DNA of 64,000 nt from Myrica gale (GCA_963930655.1 OZ005620.1:3115001-3179000), one strand, 5' to 3'; shown: positions 35,578 through 47,878, numbered from the stretch's first letter. Numbers and translations are program-made. Notes: generated from the sequence alone by a model not told the origin.

Positions 35578-35672
35578 TTTAAATAATCACAAATCACAAA
35601 TTCACATAATTCACATAATCACAAATCACAAATTCACATAATCACAAATCACAAATTCACATAATCACAATC
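35578..35672 (+). repeat. Short tandem repeat in hAT leader
   Basis: About three to four copies of a roughly 23-bp unit built from 'aatcacaaatcacaaattcacat', with partial units between. Confidence 0.8.
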
Positions 35673-36400
35673 AATCAATAATTAGCGGAGAGGGAGTTGA
35701 GAGAGGGATACGTACTGGGAGTGAGCCGGAGAGTGAGAGAGAGAGATGAGATATCTGTGAGAGTGAGAGAGAGAGAGAGATGAAGATTTCGGCAGGGAAG
35801 GCTGGGAGAGACGGAGGCTGGACTCACAAGTGTGGGGTGGGGGGGCTGTTGCTGGCGGCACCGCGGCTGAGAGATCTCTGGGGTGAGCGAGAGAGAGGGA
35901 GTGTCGAGCGAGAGGGGGGGGAGATTTCGGCTGAGACTTGAGAGATGACGAAAGTCGAAAATTGGATGGAGTCGGCTGAGACTCCAGTTTTTTGTTTTAA
36001 ACAAGGGCTCAAACGGCACCGTTTGAGCCCTTCATTTAAAAAAAAAAAAAAAAACCGGAACCGGAAAATTCCGGCATTTCCGCCGGAATTTCCGGTTCCG
36101 GTTCCGATTCCGTAAATTCCTAAAAAATAGTTCCGGTTCCGGTTCCGGAATATGCCGGAACCGGTACCGGAACCACGATACCGGAACCGGAACCGGAAAT
36201 TCCGGTTTCCGGCGGATGATTTCATCACCCTTACATGAAGCGATTAACCGTTTTTTATTCCGTTAAAAATTAACGGAGGTTTAACAGATGAAGTGAAAAG
36301 TCACCACTACATATTCTCAGTGGATTAAAAAAAAATTTAATAACTATTTTATTACCGATACTAAAATTGTGACTAAATTTTTAATTTCGCGTACTAATAT

Positions 36401-37351
36401 TCAAATAGAACTGTACGAGAAACTACGAAGAAGAAGAACAAGATAGAAGTGACATGTGGCAACGAAGCTACGGGAAGGGCCAGGAGGCCCATGCCCCAGC
36501 CCCCAGAAATTATTAAATAAAGGTTTTTTTCTTTTAGCAAGAAATATTTTATATTTTTATATTTTGACCTCCTAACAATTTCTTTTTATACAATTTACCT
36601 CCCCTAAAGTTTAATGCTAACGTCATCCCTGCTTGGGGATGTAATACCATCTCGTTTTCAACCATTGCCTTCCAATTGATATTTTGGATTGTATCTTCAC
36701 CGGAAAAAAAATTGTGATTCTACTGGTTGATAAAAGCCAACGTCATGCACTATAAGGACAAACTTTGGGCACAATTTTATATATATTGCCATATTAGAGT
36801 GTTTAACAAGATTATGGGTTGAAATAATGCAGGTACAACAAAGTCGGGCTAATATATTGTGTTAATAACGAAGAGTTCTAATAACAACACTCTCTCTTGT
36901 TCTAATTTACAAATGTACTTATTTTCCATAGGTCTAATTCTCTGACTTACATTAAGGGTGAGAGGTAAAGCTGAGATTAAGGTTTTGAATGTCACTGTCA
37001 ACATTTTTTAAAAATAATGTTAAATTAAAAAAAAATCCTATTTTTGGATGGTTTGGTGGGACATGGCCCTCCCCCCTTCCTGGTTTCGCTCCTACTTAGG
37101 GTGTGAGACAAATCTTAAATATGTAAAAATTGTTTGTATTTGCTAGATCCTACCATAATAGATTTTGGGCATATCATTTCATTTGTAGACTATAAAATAT
37201 ATATACCCCCTCTTTGTCTTGAGGTTATATTTGTAATTGTCAGTTCTCTCTTTTATCTTTGATCAAGATTTGGATTACTACTCTCTCTCTCTCTTCCTTT
37301 TTCACTTTCATCGAAGAACAACCATTTTTTTATCATACATATATATATTGG
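36401..37351. other. Intergenic DNA, no gene seen
   Basis: AT-rich; no domain-bearing ORF and no repeat with ends I can place. Confidence 0.45.
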
Positions 37352-37553
37352 GGCGTTTGTTTCTCAATATTTTCACCCCTTAATATTTCCAAACAATCAT
37401 AAAATAATCTCTCTCTCCTCATTAAATTATAAAATATTATTATATTATTAAATTAAATCTTCTCTCTTCTTATTTTTTCATAAAATACTATATTTTTTTC
37501 ACAAAACTCAATATCCAAAATTTCCAAAACACAATATTTCCACAAACAAACAC
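37352..37553. mobile_element. Tourist-like MITE
   Basis: The left end GGGGCGTTTGTTTCTCAATATT is matched in reverse at the right end by AATATTTCCACAAACAAACACG. The interior is AT-rich with 'taatctctctctcctcattaaa' and 'tcttctctcttctta' words shared, in reverse, with other members. The target duplication is unclear. Confidence 0.65.
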
Positions 37554-37567
37554 GTGTGAAAAGTATT

Positions 37568-37744
37568 TTTTGTGTTTTTTTAATAAACACACCGAAATAG
37601 CATTAAAACAGAACCAAGAGTTATTACAGAACACTAACAGCAACTAAGGAGGGTCAAAACCCTCGTACGCTTAGGGGTACCTATGGTGATCCCCACAAAG
37701 CTTGAGAAATCATCCCTCTCGAAGAGAAGAAGCAGCTCATGTGA
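37568..37744 (-). mobile_element. 5'-truncated LINE 3' end
   Basis: Minus-strand fragment whose 3' end (read on minus) runs '...gctatttcggtgtgtttattaaaaaaac', a typical plant L1 terminus. Flanked by the direct repeat GAAAAGTATT (37558-37567 and 37745-37754), a convincing target duplication. Confidence 0.75.
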
Positions 37745-37754
37745 GAAAAGTATT

Positions 37755-39648
37755 CATTTACATTAATACATCTTAGATTAGTTATTTTTTCGTAGTAAAA
37801 AATGGGATCATGGTGATATCTCTTCCCCATCTCACTTAAAATCACGACATACCTCGTAGCTTAAGATCTCCAAAACACCAAAGGCCATGGCTAGATTTGA
37901 GGTTCGGTAAGAGGGAATGAGATCTATTAAAAAAGATGGGGTGGATTAAACCCAATACGTGAGACCCAAGAGGTAGAGAAATCACATCCCTATGCTGATA
38001 GCCAATTTCTTTTACCTTTACGATCCTGCGAATTGACACAACCACTGAATTCTCGAGATGAGCAATAGCCTTACTCCTTAGCCAATAACGACCGCTTGAT
38101 AATGTCAAACCAGTTTATCTAAAGAACATGTACAGCGAAGGCAAATGAATGTTAATGTGGTAGGCAGGAGGCAACTTTGTTTTACTTTACCCCCTGGTTA
38201 TACTTATACCATCTGTTTTTAGGTTATATTTTTTTGGGTATGGGCCCAATAAAATGAGTCGTTTGTTTTTATTTTTTCTCTAGAAAGGTATCGGCGCATT
38301 TCGTGATTAGATGGTTATCACTGACAATAAGTTCGGCCCACTATGCCCAAAGTGGGCTGGAAGAGTTCCATCGCCTCACTTTCCCCAAGGTTAACGAGCT
38401 GGGTTATTTCTGCCTCGCAGTAGGCCCAATCAAGAATTACGCACTAGAGGCTGCCTGTACGACAAATGGGTTACACTATGCTTGATGCATTTTAAAGCAA
38501 CTTTTTTCCCCCTTTTTAACTTCTTAAACCATGACACAGAATGAATTGGAAGAAGGTACAGTACCATTTATGGAAAGCACAAACAAGTGACTTGAAAGAA
38601 AGAGAGATAGGGAGAGGCGGGGTCCAAAAGGCATATACATCACGCTCACAACAAACAGGGCACGCGGCAAATTATTCCTGCCTCAGACGGTGGTCCATTA
38701 AATTGAAATTGCTAAGGTAGTCGGGTAATACGTCGTGGTCCTACGTTTGTGATGTTTTTTGGACTCCGTACTCGACGCATTGAATAGGGACCATGTGTGG
38801 CTTGACAATATTGATGGACGGGTCACTTTTTTTTTTTTGATCGATGGACTGGTCACTTTACGTAGACAGAGATGTGACTTACACCTACATCAATATTAAA
38901 CCCCACTATATTGCAGGCTCTGGGCTAGTGGCTAGCTACTCTATGCCTTCTCTGAGGACAGGAAGATGCACGTCATACAAGGGGGCTCCATTTTAACGTC
39001 TTAGCCACTTATTTAATGATATATCATACAAGATTGGCTCGGCTGTCCTCGATAGAGCCAATTTTTGTCCTCTTTTATTACACCACTCTCTCTCTCTCTT
39101 GTCTTTACCAACACCACTTTTCCTCTTTTTCTATAGGAAACGTCTTATTCTTCTCTTGTTTTCGGGTCAGGACCAGAATTGCATAGACTCATCGGTGAGA
39201 GAGAGAGTCGTGGGTCTAGCCCGGAATTCATATATGTCCGAATAGGGAAGTCTGTTCGGGCAAGTTTGAGTTTCGAATGGGACGTATATCTCTCTCTCAC
39301 TCTCTTATCAGTCCGAATATAGAGTCTGTTCGGTGTGAGTTCCGTCCTCTCACTCTTTCACCTATTGTTCCTTCTGTAATACCTATCGGTCCCTTGTTTT
39401 CTGACTTTCTCCTTCCGACTATTGCCCCTTTCTTCTTTTGTGGTGAATTTGAGATAATGTTTTTAAAAAAATTTGGAAGTGGATATGTAAAGATAAAATT
39501 TTATTAAAATTTTTGATAAACAACCACATGTAAGAGTGGTTCAGGTAGAAGAGAGATTCGAGAGGAAAAAATAACAGGGGAAAGAGGAAAACGTCAAACG
39601 TGGGCAGATGTGTTGGGGAAAAAATATGGAAGAAAAAAATTGGCTTAT
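37755..39648. other. Intergenic DNA, no gene seen
   Basis: Several short ORFs (for example 38303-38485 and 39277-39507) have no recognisable domain. CT/GA-rich tracts near 39090 and 39200. Confidence 0.45.
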
Positions 39649-39651
39649 TTA

Positions 39652-39850
39652 GGTTGTGTTTGTGTTGTAATATTTTTGGTATGAGAATATGTGTTGGTAT
39701 TGGGTTTAGTGAAAAGGTGAAGAGAGAGGTAATTTTTTATAATTTTTGTAATTTTTTTTATTTTTTTATGGGAGAGAGAGAGATTATATTGGAGTATTTT
39801 ATTAGGAGAGAGATAAAATGTTGGGGATAATTGGATTTGCAAACGCAGCC
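39652..39850. mobile_element. Complete Tourist-like MITE
   Basis: 199 bp with TTA target duplication (39649-39651 and 39851-39853). Ends are GGTTGTGTTTGTG and CAAACGCAGCC. This is the cleanest member of a family that also occurs at 13322 (reverse), 44345 and 53712. No coding capacity. The 3-bp TTA duplication assigns it to PIF/Harbinger. Confidence 0.85.
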
Positions 39851-39853
39851 TTA

Positions 39854-41357
39854 GCAAGTCCAGCCAAATAATAGAATGTCTATGTAGACTGTCTAGCCGT
39901 CATTCCTCTTCAAATCAATTGGTGTTAAGAGTCGTCAATCAAGTATTATATAACATTCGATATCGCATCCAATGGGCCTGTTCTAAAAGCGCTCGCATGA
40001 AGCATCATTATGGAACTCCAACAGTCTCTTACCTCATTAAATGACATGGTCAACTTGAACTTGTGTATTTATTTTTTAAAAACACATGTTACTTTGAACA
40101 ATTTTGAACAAAAATTATTGGGACCAAATCTTTTCCGGGTACATATTTACCTCGTGTGACTTGGGTGGTACTTGTAGAAACGACGAGTACAGGCTCTGCT
40201 CTAGAAGAATCGTATAGCTTGGCTAGCTGCTCTCGTTGTAAGCCTAATTTGTGTCATTTTGCAGCCGAAACCCAGAGAGCTCTTCACATAAAAATGAAGG
40301 AAAATTAGGTGCTGGTCCGGGCCATATCACCTGATGGAAAACACATAGAAATGACAAAATTATATGGACTACAATCACCGTCATGGTATCATACAGGAAC
40401 ATTGTGCAATGCATATGGTAATTAAGGTAGGTTAAGAGGAGTGGCGCCGAGTAAGTACTACCACTGTATCACAATTATTGCCCTTACGGCAAATCCAGTG
40501 GGACTGTACTTCTTCAGCCATGTCACAAAAAACTGCAACCAAAAAGGGGAACACTTGTCCAAGCCCTTTCATTTGGTTTTTGTCAGGGAAGGCCATACTC
40601 TCTTGGCCTACTCAAATCATAGTGGCCACACATAACGTGGTTGCCACAGTACCACTGCATGCTCTGCTATCTACCAGCCGATCGAAGTCATCAACCGCTA
40701 CTATCTGGAAACTTGTAGGCCTCTCTTAAGTTGTACGTTCAGCTATAATTAAAATCACTGCCCTTAGTACTCTTTTCACTTTCGAAGTCTCATATTCCTG
40801 TTGTGCTCATAATAACTTGTCACCTTTTATGACTTTCCTAATTAATTATTACCCAAAGGAAATATTCCACACGGACAGCTTGTAATCTCAGTTTCATTGG
40901 TTACTCCTGCAGAACATTGACCACTGTTGAAGTTCCCTAGCTTTCACTCCTTGAACCAAAACTCTGTAAGTTCCCTGTAATCATTTAGGATTAGCTTGTG
41001 AGGCACGTCGTTTCATTTCTCTTCTTTATTGTCCCCTTTTTTCTTTTTCTAAGTAAGTATTTTGGTTCTTCTTCTTCTTTTTCCTGTCTTTTCCTTTTTA
41101 GCATGTAGCTAGTCTTCCTTTTCCTTCTTTTTAGAGAAGAACAATATTCCGACATATGGGAGCCAAATTGATATATAGTTCCTTAATATATGGACATTAA
41201 TTATAATTTATACCGTCTTTGACGTACGACGTACGTGTTCTTTCTCTACCAGGGAATGATATGTAGGACAACACCTACTTCGGAGCCAATCTTTTATTGC
41301 TCATGAAGTTAGTTTAGAGGAACATTGTAGGACAATTATTTGCGGTCTGTCTCAGCC
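39854..41357. other. Intergenic DNA, no gene seen
   Basis: No ORF with recognisable features. A stretch at about 41040-41130 is CT-rich. Confidence 0.45.
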
Positions 41358-41645
41358 TAGGGCTGTGCCACTCAACATCCCTTCGCGAATCTATAGATTC
41401 GCGAAGGAGGTGAAGAGCCTTCGCTTAAGTGACCTGGGTCGTTTGGCCCAGGTCACTTATGTTTTTGTTTTTTTTAACTTTTTTAAAAGATTTAAATTTA
41501 AATAAAAAAAACAAACACCCCCGAAAATTCTGACAATTCGGTTCGGTTCCGAAATTTTTTAAAAATATATCTGATTTCGGTACCGAAAAAGGTCGGAATC
41601 GGTGTCGAAATTTCTAGTTTTCAATGGAACATTTGCTCACCCTTA
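41358..41645. mobile_element. Probable non-autonomous hAT remnant with palindromes
   Basis: Left TAGGGCTGTGCCACTC and right GCTCACCCTTA look like hAT ends, and the right half has the 'ggttcggttccgaaa...ggtaccgaaa' word style of hAT subterminal regions. No matching 8-bp flanks are seen (TCTCAGCC against GTCTTTAT), so this could be two half-elements. It contains the perfect palindromes at 41380-41407 and 41427-41458. Confidence 0.5.
41380..41458. repeat. Two adjacent perfect palindromes
   Basis: The first is an uninterrupted 28-bp palindrome centred on CTATAG (arm CCTTCGCGAATC). The second has perfect 12-bp arms AAGTGACCTGGG/CCCAGGTCACTT around an 8-bp loop. A third copy of 'ccttcgc' lies between them at 41418-41424. 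Confidence 0.97.
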
Positions 41646-41832
41646 GTCTTTATGGATTGTAGCTTTATTCCAACCAACCTTTGTCTATATATCACCCTTC
41701 GTTAACTCAACCACATGAAAATAAAGCCGAGAAAAAGAGCTTTGGTTGGTGAAAAAACAGAGAAAATAAAGGAACAGGGCGAGAAAAAAAAAAAGAAAAC
41801 ATGCAAATAAAATTTGGTTTTCTCGCTCTGTC

Positions 41833-42213
41833 TAGAGCTGAAAAACCGGAATGCGGTCCGGACCGCATTCCGGTCCTAGTATATTAAAGGATCGGACCGG
41901 TTTTAATTATTTTTCAAATTTTTTAAAATTTTTTTAGGTTAATTTCAAAGGGAAGGTGTATATAAAAATGTTAAGTTTTAGTTTAGATTAAAATTAAACA
42001 TTTTATGTTTATAATTTGTATTAAAAATTATAAAAAAATATTTTTTTAATAAATGCGGTCCGGTCCGATCCGGACAGCATTTATTAAAAAGAAGGACTGG
42101 ACCGGACCGGATAACCGGATTTATGCGGTCCGGTCCGGACCGGACCGCATTTTAAGAAAAAAGACTGAATCGAACCGCAAATCTAGTCCGATCCGGTCTT
42201 GTGTTCACCCCTA
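41833..42213. mobile_element. Non-autonomous hAT element (381 bp)
   Basis: Flanked by 8-bp duplications with one mismatch: GCTCTGTC (41825-41832) and GCTTTGTC (42214-42221). Left end TAGAGCTGAAAA, right end TTGTGTTCACCCCTA (reverse complement TAGGGGTGAACA). Subterminal regions are rich in GGTCCGGACC words. The core matches the elements at 17915 and 51064. Confidence 0.9.
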
Positions 42214-42221
42214 GCTTTGTC

Positions 42222-44340
42222 CCTATCTTTTCTCTATGGTTCTATCTCTTTCTTTCTCTCCCACGTATACAAGGAGTGATTACATAATAATGAGGTTTTG
42301 GACTGGTGAGTAATCAATATATGATCTTATGCGTGCATCACGTTCGTGTCCTTTTTCAATAAAATATATAGGATATTAGTTTTTGTAAGACAAACAAATA
42401 TCTTCTAGCTTCCATCATGACGTTATGGCCTATGGGTCCAACTTTTACATATATACCCAATAAAAAAGACAAAAAAGGGGGGTAATCATGGGTTAGAGAA
42501 ATAGGAGGGATAGCTTCTTATACATATGATTGGGCTTATAGAGGTTTCGTGCTCCTTATATACTAATTAATTATATATCCACCGAGTTATAAGTTAATTA
42601 ATTTGTGGAAGCAAAATCGTTAAGAGTACTGGAAAAAAATTAAGGAACAAACATGTTATATAAGTATAGAACATAAGCGGGGTTATATATAATTATTAAA
42701 TACAAATGGAGCAGTAATTAATTAACTCAACCAAATTAGGTGGTGTTTTAGTGACCTAAAATTTTGAGCATGATTAAAATTTTTTTAAAAAAAATAATAT
42801 ATCTTTTCTATCAAATTATTTATTCAAATATTTTTTTCTCTTTCACTTTTTTACCATTAACTCTCATAAATTATATTTATTTATTTTTCAATTCTTCCCG
42901 AAAATTTTAACAATCAACCAAGTTTTTAGAAGGTAGAAACGAAAGGAGAGAAAAATGAAAATCACCTTATTCTCAGACATAATCATGATGATTAGTCTTG
43001 GCCTCATAGTACCCAAAAAAAAAATCATGATGATTATATAATAGCTTGTATTTTGTGAACCGGCTTTGAATTAAACCGAAAGAAAAGGGAATAGAAGATT
43101 AGAATTTGAGATGACTGCAACTTGACAAAGCAAATATCGACCCAACTCTACACCTGCACTGATCATAAGTCTTATAAACTTACGTACAATTAATGTTAAA
43201 GTTTTCTTCAGACATGAATTTGTAGGTGGGTTTCTGTCAATAGCTAAGAACGACGACCAGCTGACACATTATGAATCATGGACTCATAAAACCACATGAA
43301 AAGAACTAGATGTTGAAACGAAAATTGAATAATTTTTCAAAATGAACACATACGACCGATTAGCAAGCACGCACGTTGTTTATGTGCATGCTTATAACCT
43401 TGGTTAATCTACGATTATTCTGTTAGCATTCCCAAGTGGCTAAGTTCCACAAATTTGACAAGTGATTGATTTAATTTGACGGACTGTTGAACCGCCATTT
43501 CTTCCGAATCAATTGATGTTTCAAATTTTTGTTATGACATTCCATATTACACGTAACTTCCAAATCAATTTGATGTTAAGAAGTTCCTCAAATTTTTGTA
43601 TGACATTTGATATTACACGTAACGAATCTGTTCTAAAAAGCGCCTATTACAGAGTGACAACGCAGAACTCCAACATAATTATATATACGAGACAAAAAGT
43701 CGCATCGATCATCAACTGGTGTTTTATAATTCGTAACACTTAAAATGGAAATACCCCTATTTATGAGTCTAAGAAGTGGCTAAGCACTAGAAAATTATGG
43801 CAGAATAATACAACGTGCGGCAGCAGTTGTCTTATATTTGGGTAAGTACACTGTGCCAATAGACCTCGCAGAACTATCTCGATCGGCAATTGGCTCGTGC
43901 CACGTGCACTTGTTGCCTTTTGTAGTCCACCCAGCTCGTCAAGACGTTGGAATAAAGAATGCCCATCTTTTCCTAAGACAGCAGGATCATGAAGGAAAAT
44001 CTCTCCCCCTCTCTCTCTCTGTGACTAGATTTGCATGAATAGCATATACGCATATTAATCATTTGGATGAAAAGCATTACATGAACTTTAAAAAAAAAGC
44101 ATTGCATGCAATTGATTCCAACTCAAAAGAAAGCCAAAGATCATGGCTTGCCATTTTCTCTTATATTCCACACTGACTCTTTTTTAAACTTTGTGTCGGC
44201 CATTATATATGTCTCTCTAATACAAGCCTCAAAGAATAATTTTAGCCAGAATAAAAAAAGGGCAAAAATTAAAACTAAATTGTGAAACTTATCATCAATC
44301 ACGTGTTTTCCTCGTCTAGTCTCGAGTAGTACTAATCCAT
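42222..44340. other. Intergenic DNA with a MITE remnant
   Basis: About 42742-42925 is a Tourist-like MITE copy ('taaaattttgagcatga' against 'cgaaaattttaacaatc', with 'tctttcacttttttacc' inside). The ORFs at 43513-43743 and 43838-44038 show no recognisable domain. Confidence 0.5.
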
Positions 44341-44344
44341 TAAG

Positions 44345-44718
44345 GGTGAGTTTGTGTTGTAAATTTTTTGTGTTTGTTAAAATTTTAGGTATTGAGTTTA
44401 GTGAAAAAATGAAGAAAGAAGTAATTTTTTATAGGAAAATTTATTTTTTAGTCCTTAGGTTTTGGGCCTCTTTTAATTTTAGTCCTTAACTTTCAACCTT
44501 CAAAATTTACAGAAAGACTAAATTTTACAAAGATGAAAGTTCAAGGATTAAAATTTTGACCCTCTAAAATTCATGATTAAAAATGAAAAGGGGTTAAAAT
44601 CTAAGGACTAAAAAGTAAATTTTTTTTTTATATTTTCTGTAGTGAAAAATTATGATTTGATAAGAGAGATTATATTGTAATATTTTATTTTGAGAGGGTT
44701 TTCATACAAACGCACCAG
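44345..44718. mobile_element. Tourist-like MITE with a nested MITE
   Basis: The outer element starts GGGTGAGTTTGTGTTG and ends ACAAACGCACC, matching the family at 39652. A second element is nested at about 44435-44625: its arms AAATTTATTTTTTAGTCCTT and AAGGACTAAAAAGTAAATTT are inverted repeats, with inner words 'ccttaggtttt' and 'aaaatctaagg'. Removing the nested element restores the family sequence 'gtaattttttatattttctg'. Confidence 0.75.
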
Positions 44719-45019
44719 GCGCAATTAGTCTGATCTCGACAATAATTAGGCCGATTAATGACCCAAAGAAGAATAAAAAAGATCTCACAAAAAAACTCGT
44801 ACTATTTCTATGCCCACGAATCGCTGCCAGTTAACTAGACTTCACCTATTGGGTACTAGTCTTATTTTTGTCAGATCAGCGACTGTGAGTCGTGGACTTT
44901 CTTCAATGCAATATATTAAATAAATCAAACACATTCTTACCAACCCTAAACTGTTTGCTAATCATACTTGCACCATGCACGTTCTACGAAGTAGCTAGTC
45001 GTGCAGGGTTTAAGTTTTT

Positions 45020-45362
45020 TTTAAAATGGACAATTTAGTCCTTACACAGAAGATTTAATCATTAAGTTTCATTTTTTAACAATATGATCACTGAGAATAT
45101 ATAGTTGTGACGATCATGTCTTTTCGTCAAACTTCCGTTAAATTTTTAGTTAGAATAGCGGTCGACCGGTTTGTTTACCGTTCGACAAAGGTAACTTGTA
45201 GCAGTTGACCGCATTCTATTCTGTTAAAAATTAACAGAGATTTGACGGAAAGACTAGATCGTCACAATTATGTATTTTCAGTGACCATATTGTCAAAAAA
45301 TGAAACATAGTGACTAAATCGTCAGCGTACTATAAACTTAGTGACTAAATTTTTAATTTCAT
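45020..45362. mobile_element. MITE with long inverted arms (intact relative of the 31.3 kb copy)
   Basis: The arms 'tagtccttac...aatcattaagtttcattttttaacaatatgatcactga' and their reverse complements on the right ('tcagtgaccatattgtcaaaaaatgaaacatagtgact') form long inverted repeats. The core contains 'gttaaatttttagttagaatagcgg' and its complement. It is the same family as the MITE interrupted by the hAT at 31508. Clear target duplications were not found. Confidence 0.75.
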
Positions 45363-47705
45363 TTTTTTAGAATAACCATGCATTCCTCCCCCCACGGTTT
45401 AGTCCGTCTCCATCAAATGCAATCCGAATCCGAATTTACTATTTTATTCTCCTAAAACCCTAAGCAAAATTACAAAACATGATCCTGCTGCCTGACATCC
45501 TCGTTGCACAGTGCAAGTTGTATTAACATAGGATTCTCATCACATCCTAGCTAGGACCATTATTTTCCACACGCATGGTTGTCACTTTACAATTTAGGTG
45601 TTTTAGTTTTGTTGGCATTATCAATTACATATGGCTTTAATTACGACAGTGGCAACAGCAGAAAGTGACCTGCGCGCTTAATTGGATGTTCTTGACAAAG
45701 TCCTTCGTGTTCCTTCAGTTATGAGTTGCGTCTAAATAAGGGATATTGTCAAAATTGAGAAAATTATAATTTTATTGAGTTTTATAAAAAAAATAGTGAA
45801 TAATGTAGAAGTTTTTAGGAGTCGGTGAAAAAGTGAGAATATAAGTAAAATTTTATGAGAGTTAATGAAAAAATAGATGATTTGAGTGAATTTTTTATGT
45901 TTATTATAATAAAAATAGATATTTTGACGAGGGAGAGAGATTAGTTTGAAGTTATTATATTTGATAAAAATTGTGAGTTAGTTTTGTTTGTAAGTTAAAA
46001 TTTTAGAATAGTTAAATTTTTTGGTATAGTTATGTTTTGCAAACGCCTTAGTGTCCCTATTTTTTGTTTATCATGTTTGCAACGAGAGAAATAGCAATGA
46101 GAGATAAAGATATTAGTAGTTCGGTCTAAAAAATATACATCAACCGTAAAAACTTTCTATAGTTGTATTATAAATCTAAACTAAATATTAAAATTCTTTA
46201 TTTATAAAAAAAAGTATAATAAAAAATATATTTCTACATTTAATTTAAATAGATCTTATCAATATCTCGCATTAAAACTAAATTATAAACTTCGTATAGT
46301 TACCCATGAATTGCTTGAATTTGGTGTTTTGATAAAGATCGGAACCAATCTCTTTTATAATAATATCAACAACATACGGTCCACAAACTTTGATATTTAG
46401 GGCATGTTTATTTTGAGAAAATTTTAAGAATTTGAATCCAATTTTCTAAACTTACAAACCTAATATTATTCCTACACGCATTCTAATACAACTCAATATT
46501 ATATTTTTTACAAATATCAATACAAGTCAACATCTTCTACACGCATGCTAATAAAACTAAAACATTACTTAAATATTCGCATCATATTTAAAATCTTAAA
46601 AAAAATAAAAAACGAACATGCCTAATCTTGTGAATTCATTTCCTACCATGTATTTGAATAATATTTAGGCTTAAATATTAAAGCTTTTTGTTTATGCATT
46701 AGGAGGAATAAGACTTGTGGAAAATTCTCTGTAAAAGATGGTTGATTTATCCGGAAAGTACGTGCTCCTTTTCCAATTTTCTTCTTCTTCTAATTAACAC
46801 TGTTTTTTTACTTTTTACCTTTTACCTTTTACCTTTTGACAGCTGTAGATACCAATGCCTGGTTGCCGCCCCCCGCATTCTCATTCCGCTCATGAGGGTG
46901 TCAGCCGAGGCCATATGGAAGAGAATATGACAGAAATTGCAGAGAAAAAAGGGGTAGAAATTATTGACAGTGATGATGACCATATACCACTTTCTTTTCT
47001 TTTTATACTTGGTTATATATATACACCAGGGGGTTGAATTAAATTAAAGGGGTCACATATCCCTCTCACCAGGGGTCATAGCCCTCTTGATTAAGACCAA
47101 ATGCTCACCCATTAAAGGGCGGAAAACATGACAAAAGAAAGTCGAGAGAAAAAAAAAACAAAAGAAAAAGCACAGCCATACAGAATTAGAAAAGAAAAAG
47201 GAACGAAAGAGAGAGAAAGAGAAATACTTCACATTGAGTCATTGACAACCGGCAGGGTATTAGTAGTCTAGCAGCGCAATCAGGATTCAAATTAAGGCAG
47301 ATAAATTTTTAAGATGAAATGATATTTTTTTTTGGTAATGTAAAAAGTATTTTAAAATTAAAATATCAATAATTTGAAGGACTACCAATCCAATAAAACT
47401 CCGTCCTTAATATAAAAACTGAGCTTGTTCTATTTGTATACAGAAACTTGAAAGTATCTCTTAGAAAATTTACAGAAAATCTAAAGTTCGACTAATTACA
47501 TATTTTTTTCGTCAGATAATGAATGATATACAATAAATTTACAGAGAAAAAAATAAGAACAAATTTTTATTTACTACGCAGAAGAGTTGAGTTTTAGATG
47601 TTGGGACGGACTTGCCCCCAACTGGGGGCAAATACCCGTCAAAAAATACAGAATTGAGGGGCCAAGGGGCTGCGTCCGCAACTTACACAATAAATTAATT
47701 AAATC
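45363..47705. other. Intergenic DNA with a MITE remnant
   Basis: About 45740-46040 is a degenerate copy of the Tourist-like family ('ggagtcggtgaaaaagtga', 'agatgatttgagtgaatttt'), ending 'ttttgcaaacgcc'. The remainder has short A/T runs. No gene recognised. Confidence 0.5.
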
Positions 47706-47878
47706 TAGCCTGGAAGGGGTCTAGACTAATGGTAATTAGGAGCGTTTTCTAGAGCTGACTCAGACACGTCTTAGGTTCGAATCTCTCTCAGCTAGTGGCA
47801 ATGTGCTCTTCAAGTGTTCCAAGATCTTTCCTGGGCACTAGACTCGTACGTACATGGATTTTCTTCGTTAAAACAAAA
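47706..47878 (+). mobile_element. tRNA-derived SINE, probable
   Basis: Contains an A-box-like TAGACTAATGGT (about 47732) and a B-box GGTTCGAATCT (about 47792) at tRNA-like spacing, followed by a non-tRNA body and an AT-rich tail ('tcttcgttaaaacaaaaatg'). This fits Pol III-transcribed plant SINEs. Target duplications were not resolved. Confidence 0.6.

Larger units (their letters stand above)
31508..36233 (-). mobile_element. hAT (Ac-like) transposon with transposase, 4.7 kb
   Basis: Ends TAAGGGTGAAACCGG (left) and the reverse complement of TAAGGGTGATGAAATC (right), with a perfect 8-bp target duplication CATGAAGC at 31500-31507 and 36234-36241. Both subterminal regions are arrays of CCGGAA/TTCCGG words (about 31517-31660 and 36053-36215), probable transposase binding sites. 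Contents from 5' to 3' on the minus strand: GA-rich leader, tandem repeat, 380-bp foldback, transposase gene (34949-32784), AT-rich tail. A second left end at 32327, created by the tandem duplication, is also preceded by CATGAAGC. Sequence conservation of ends and duplications suggests a fairly recent insertion. Confidence 0.95.
31331..36400. mobile_element. Older MITE split by the hAT transposon
   Basis: The left part (about 31331-31507) and the right part (36242 to about 36400) together match the uninterrupted copy at 45020-45362. Shared parts include the phrase 'gttaatttttaacgagaatagc' with its complement 'ttccgttaaaaattaacgg', the 'gaatatgtagtggtga' and 'tcaccactacatattc' arms, and ends with 'tgtcactag'/'gtgactaaa'. 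The MITE lies about 360 bp upstream of the SMPD4 start codon. Confidence 0.75.
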
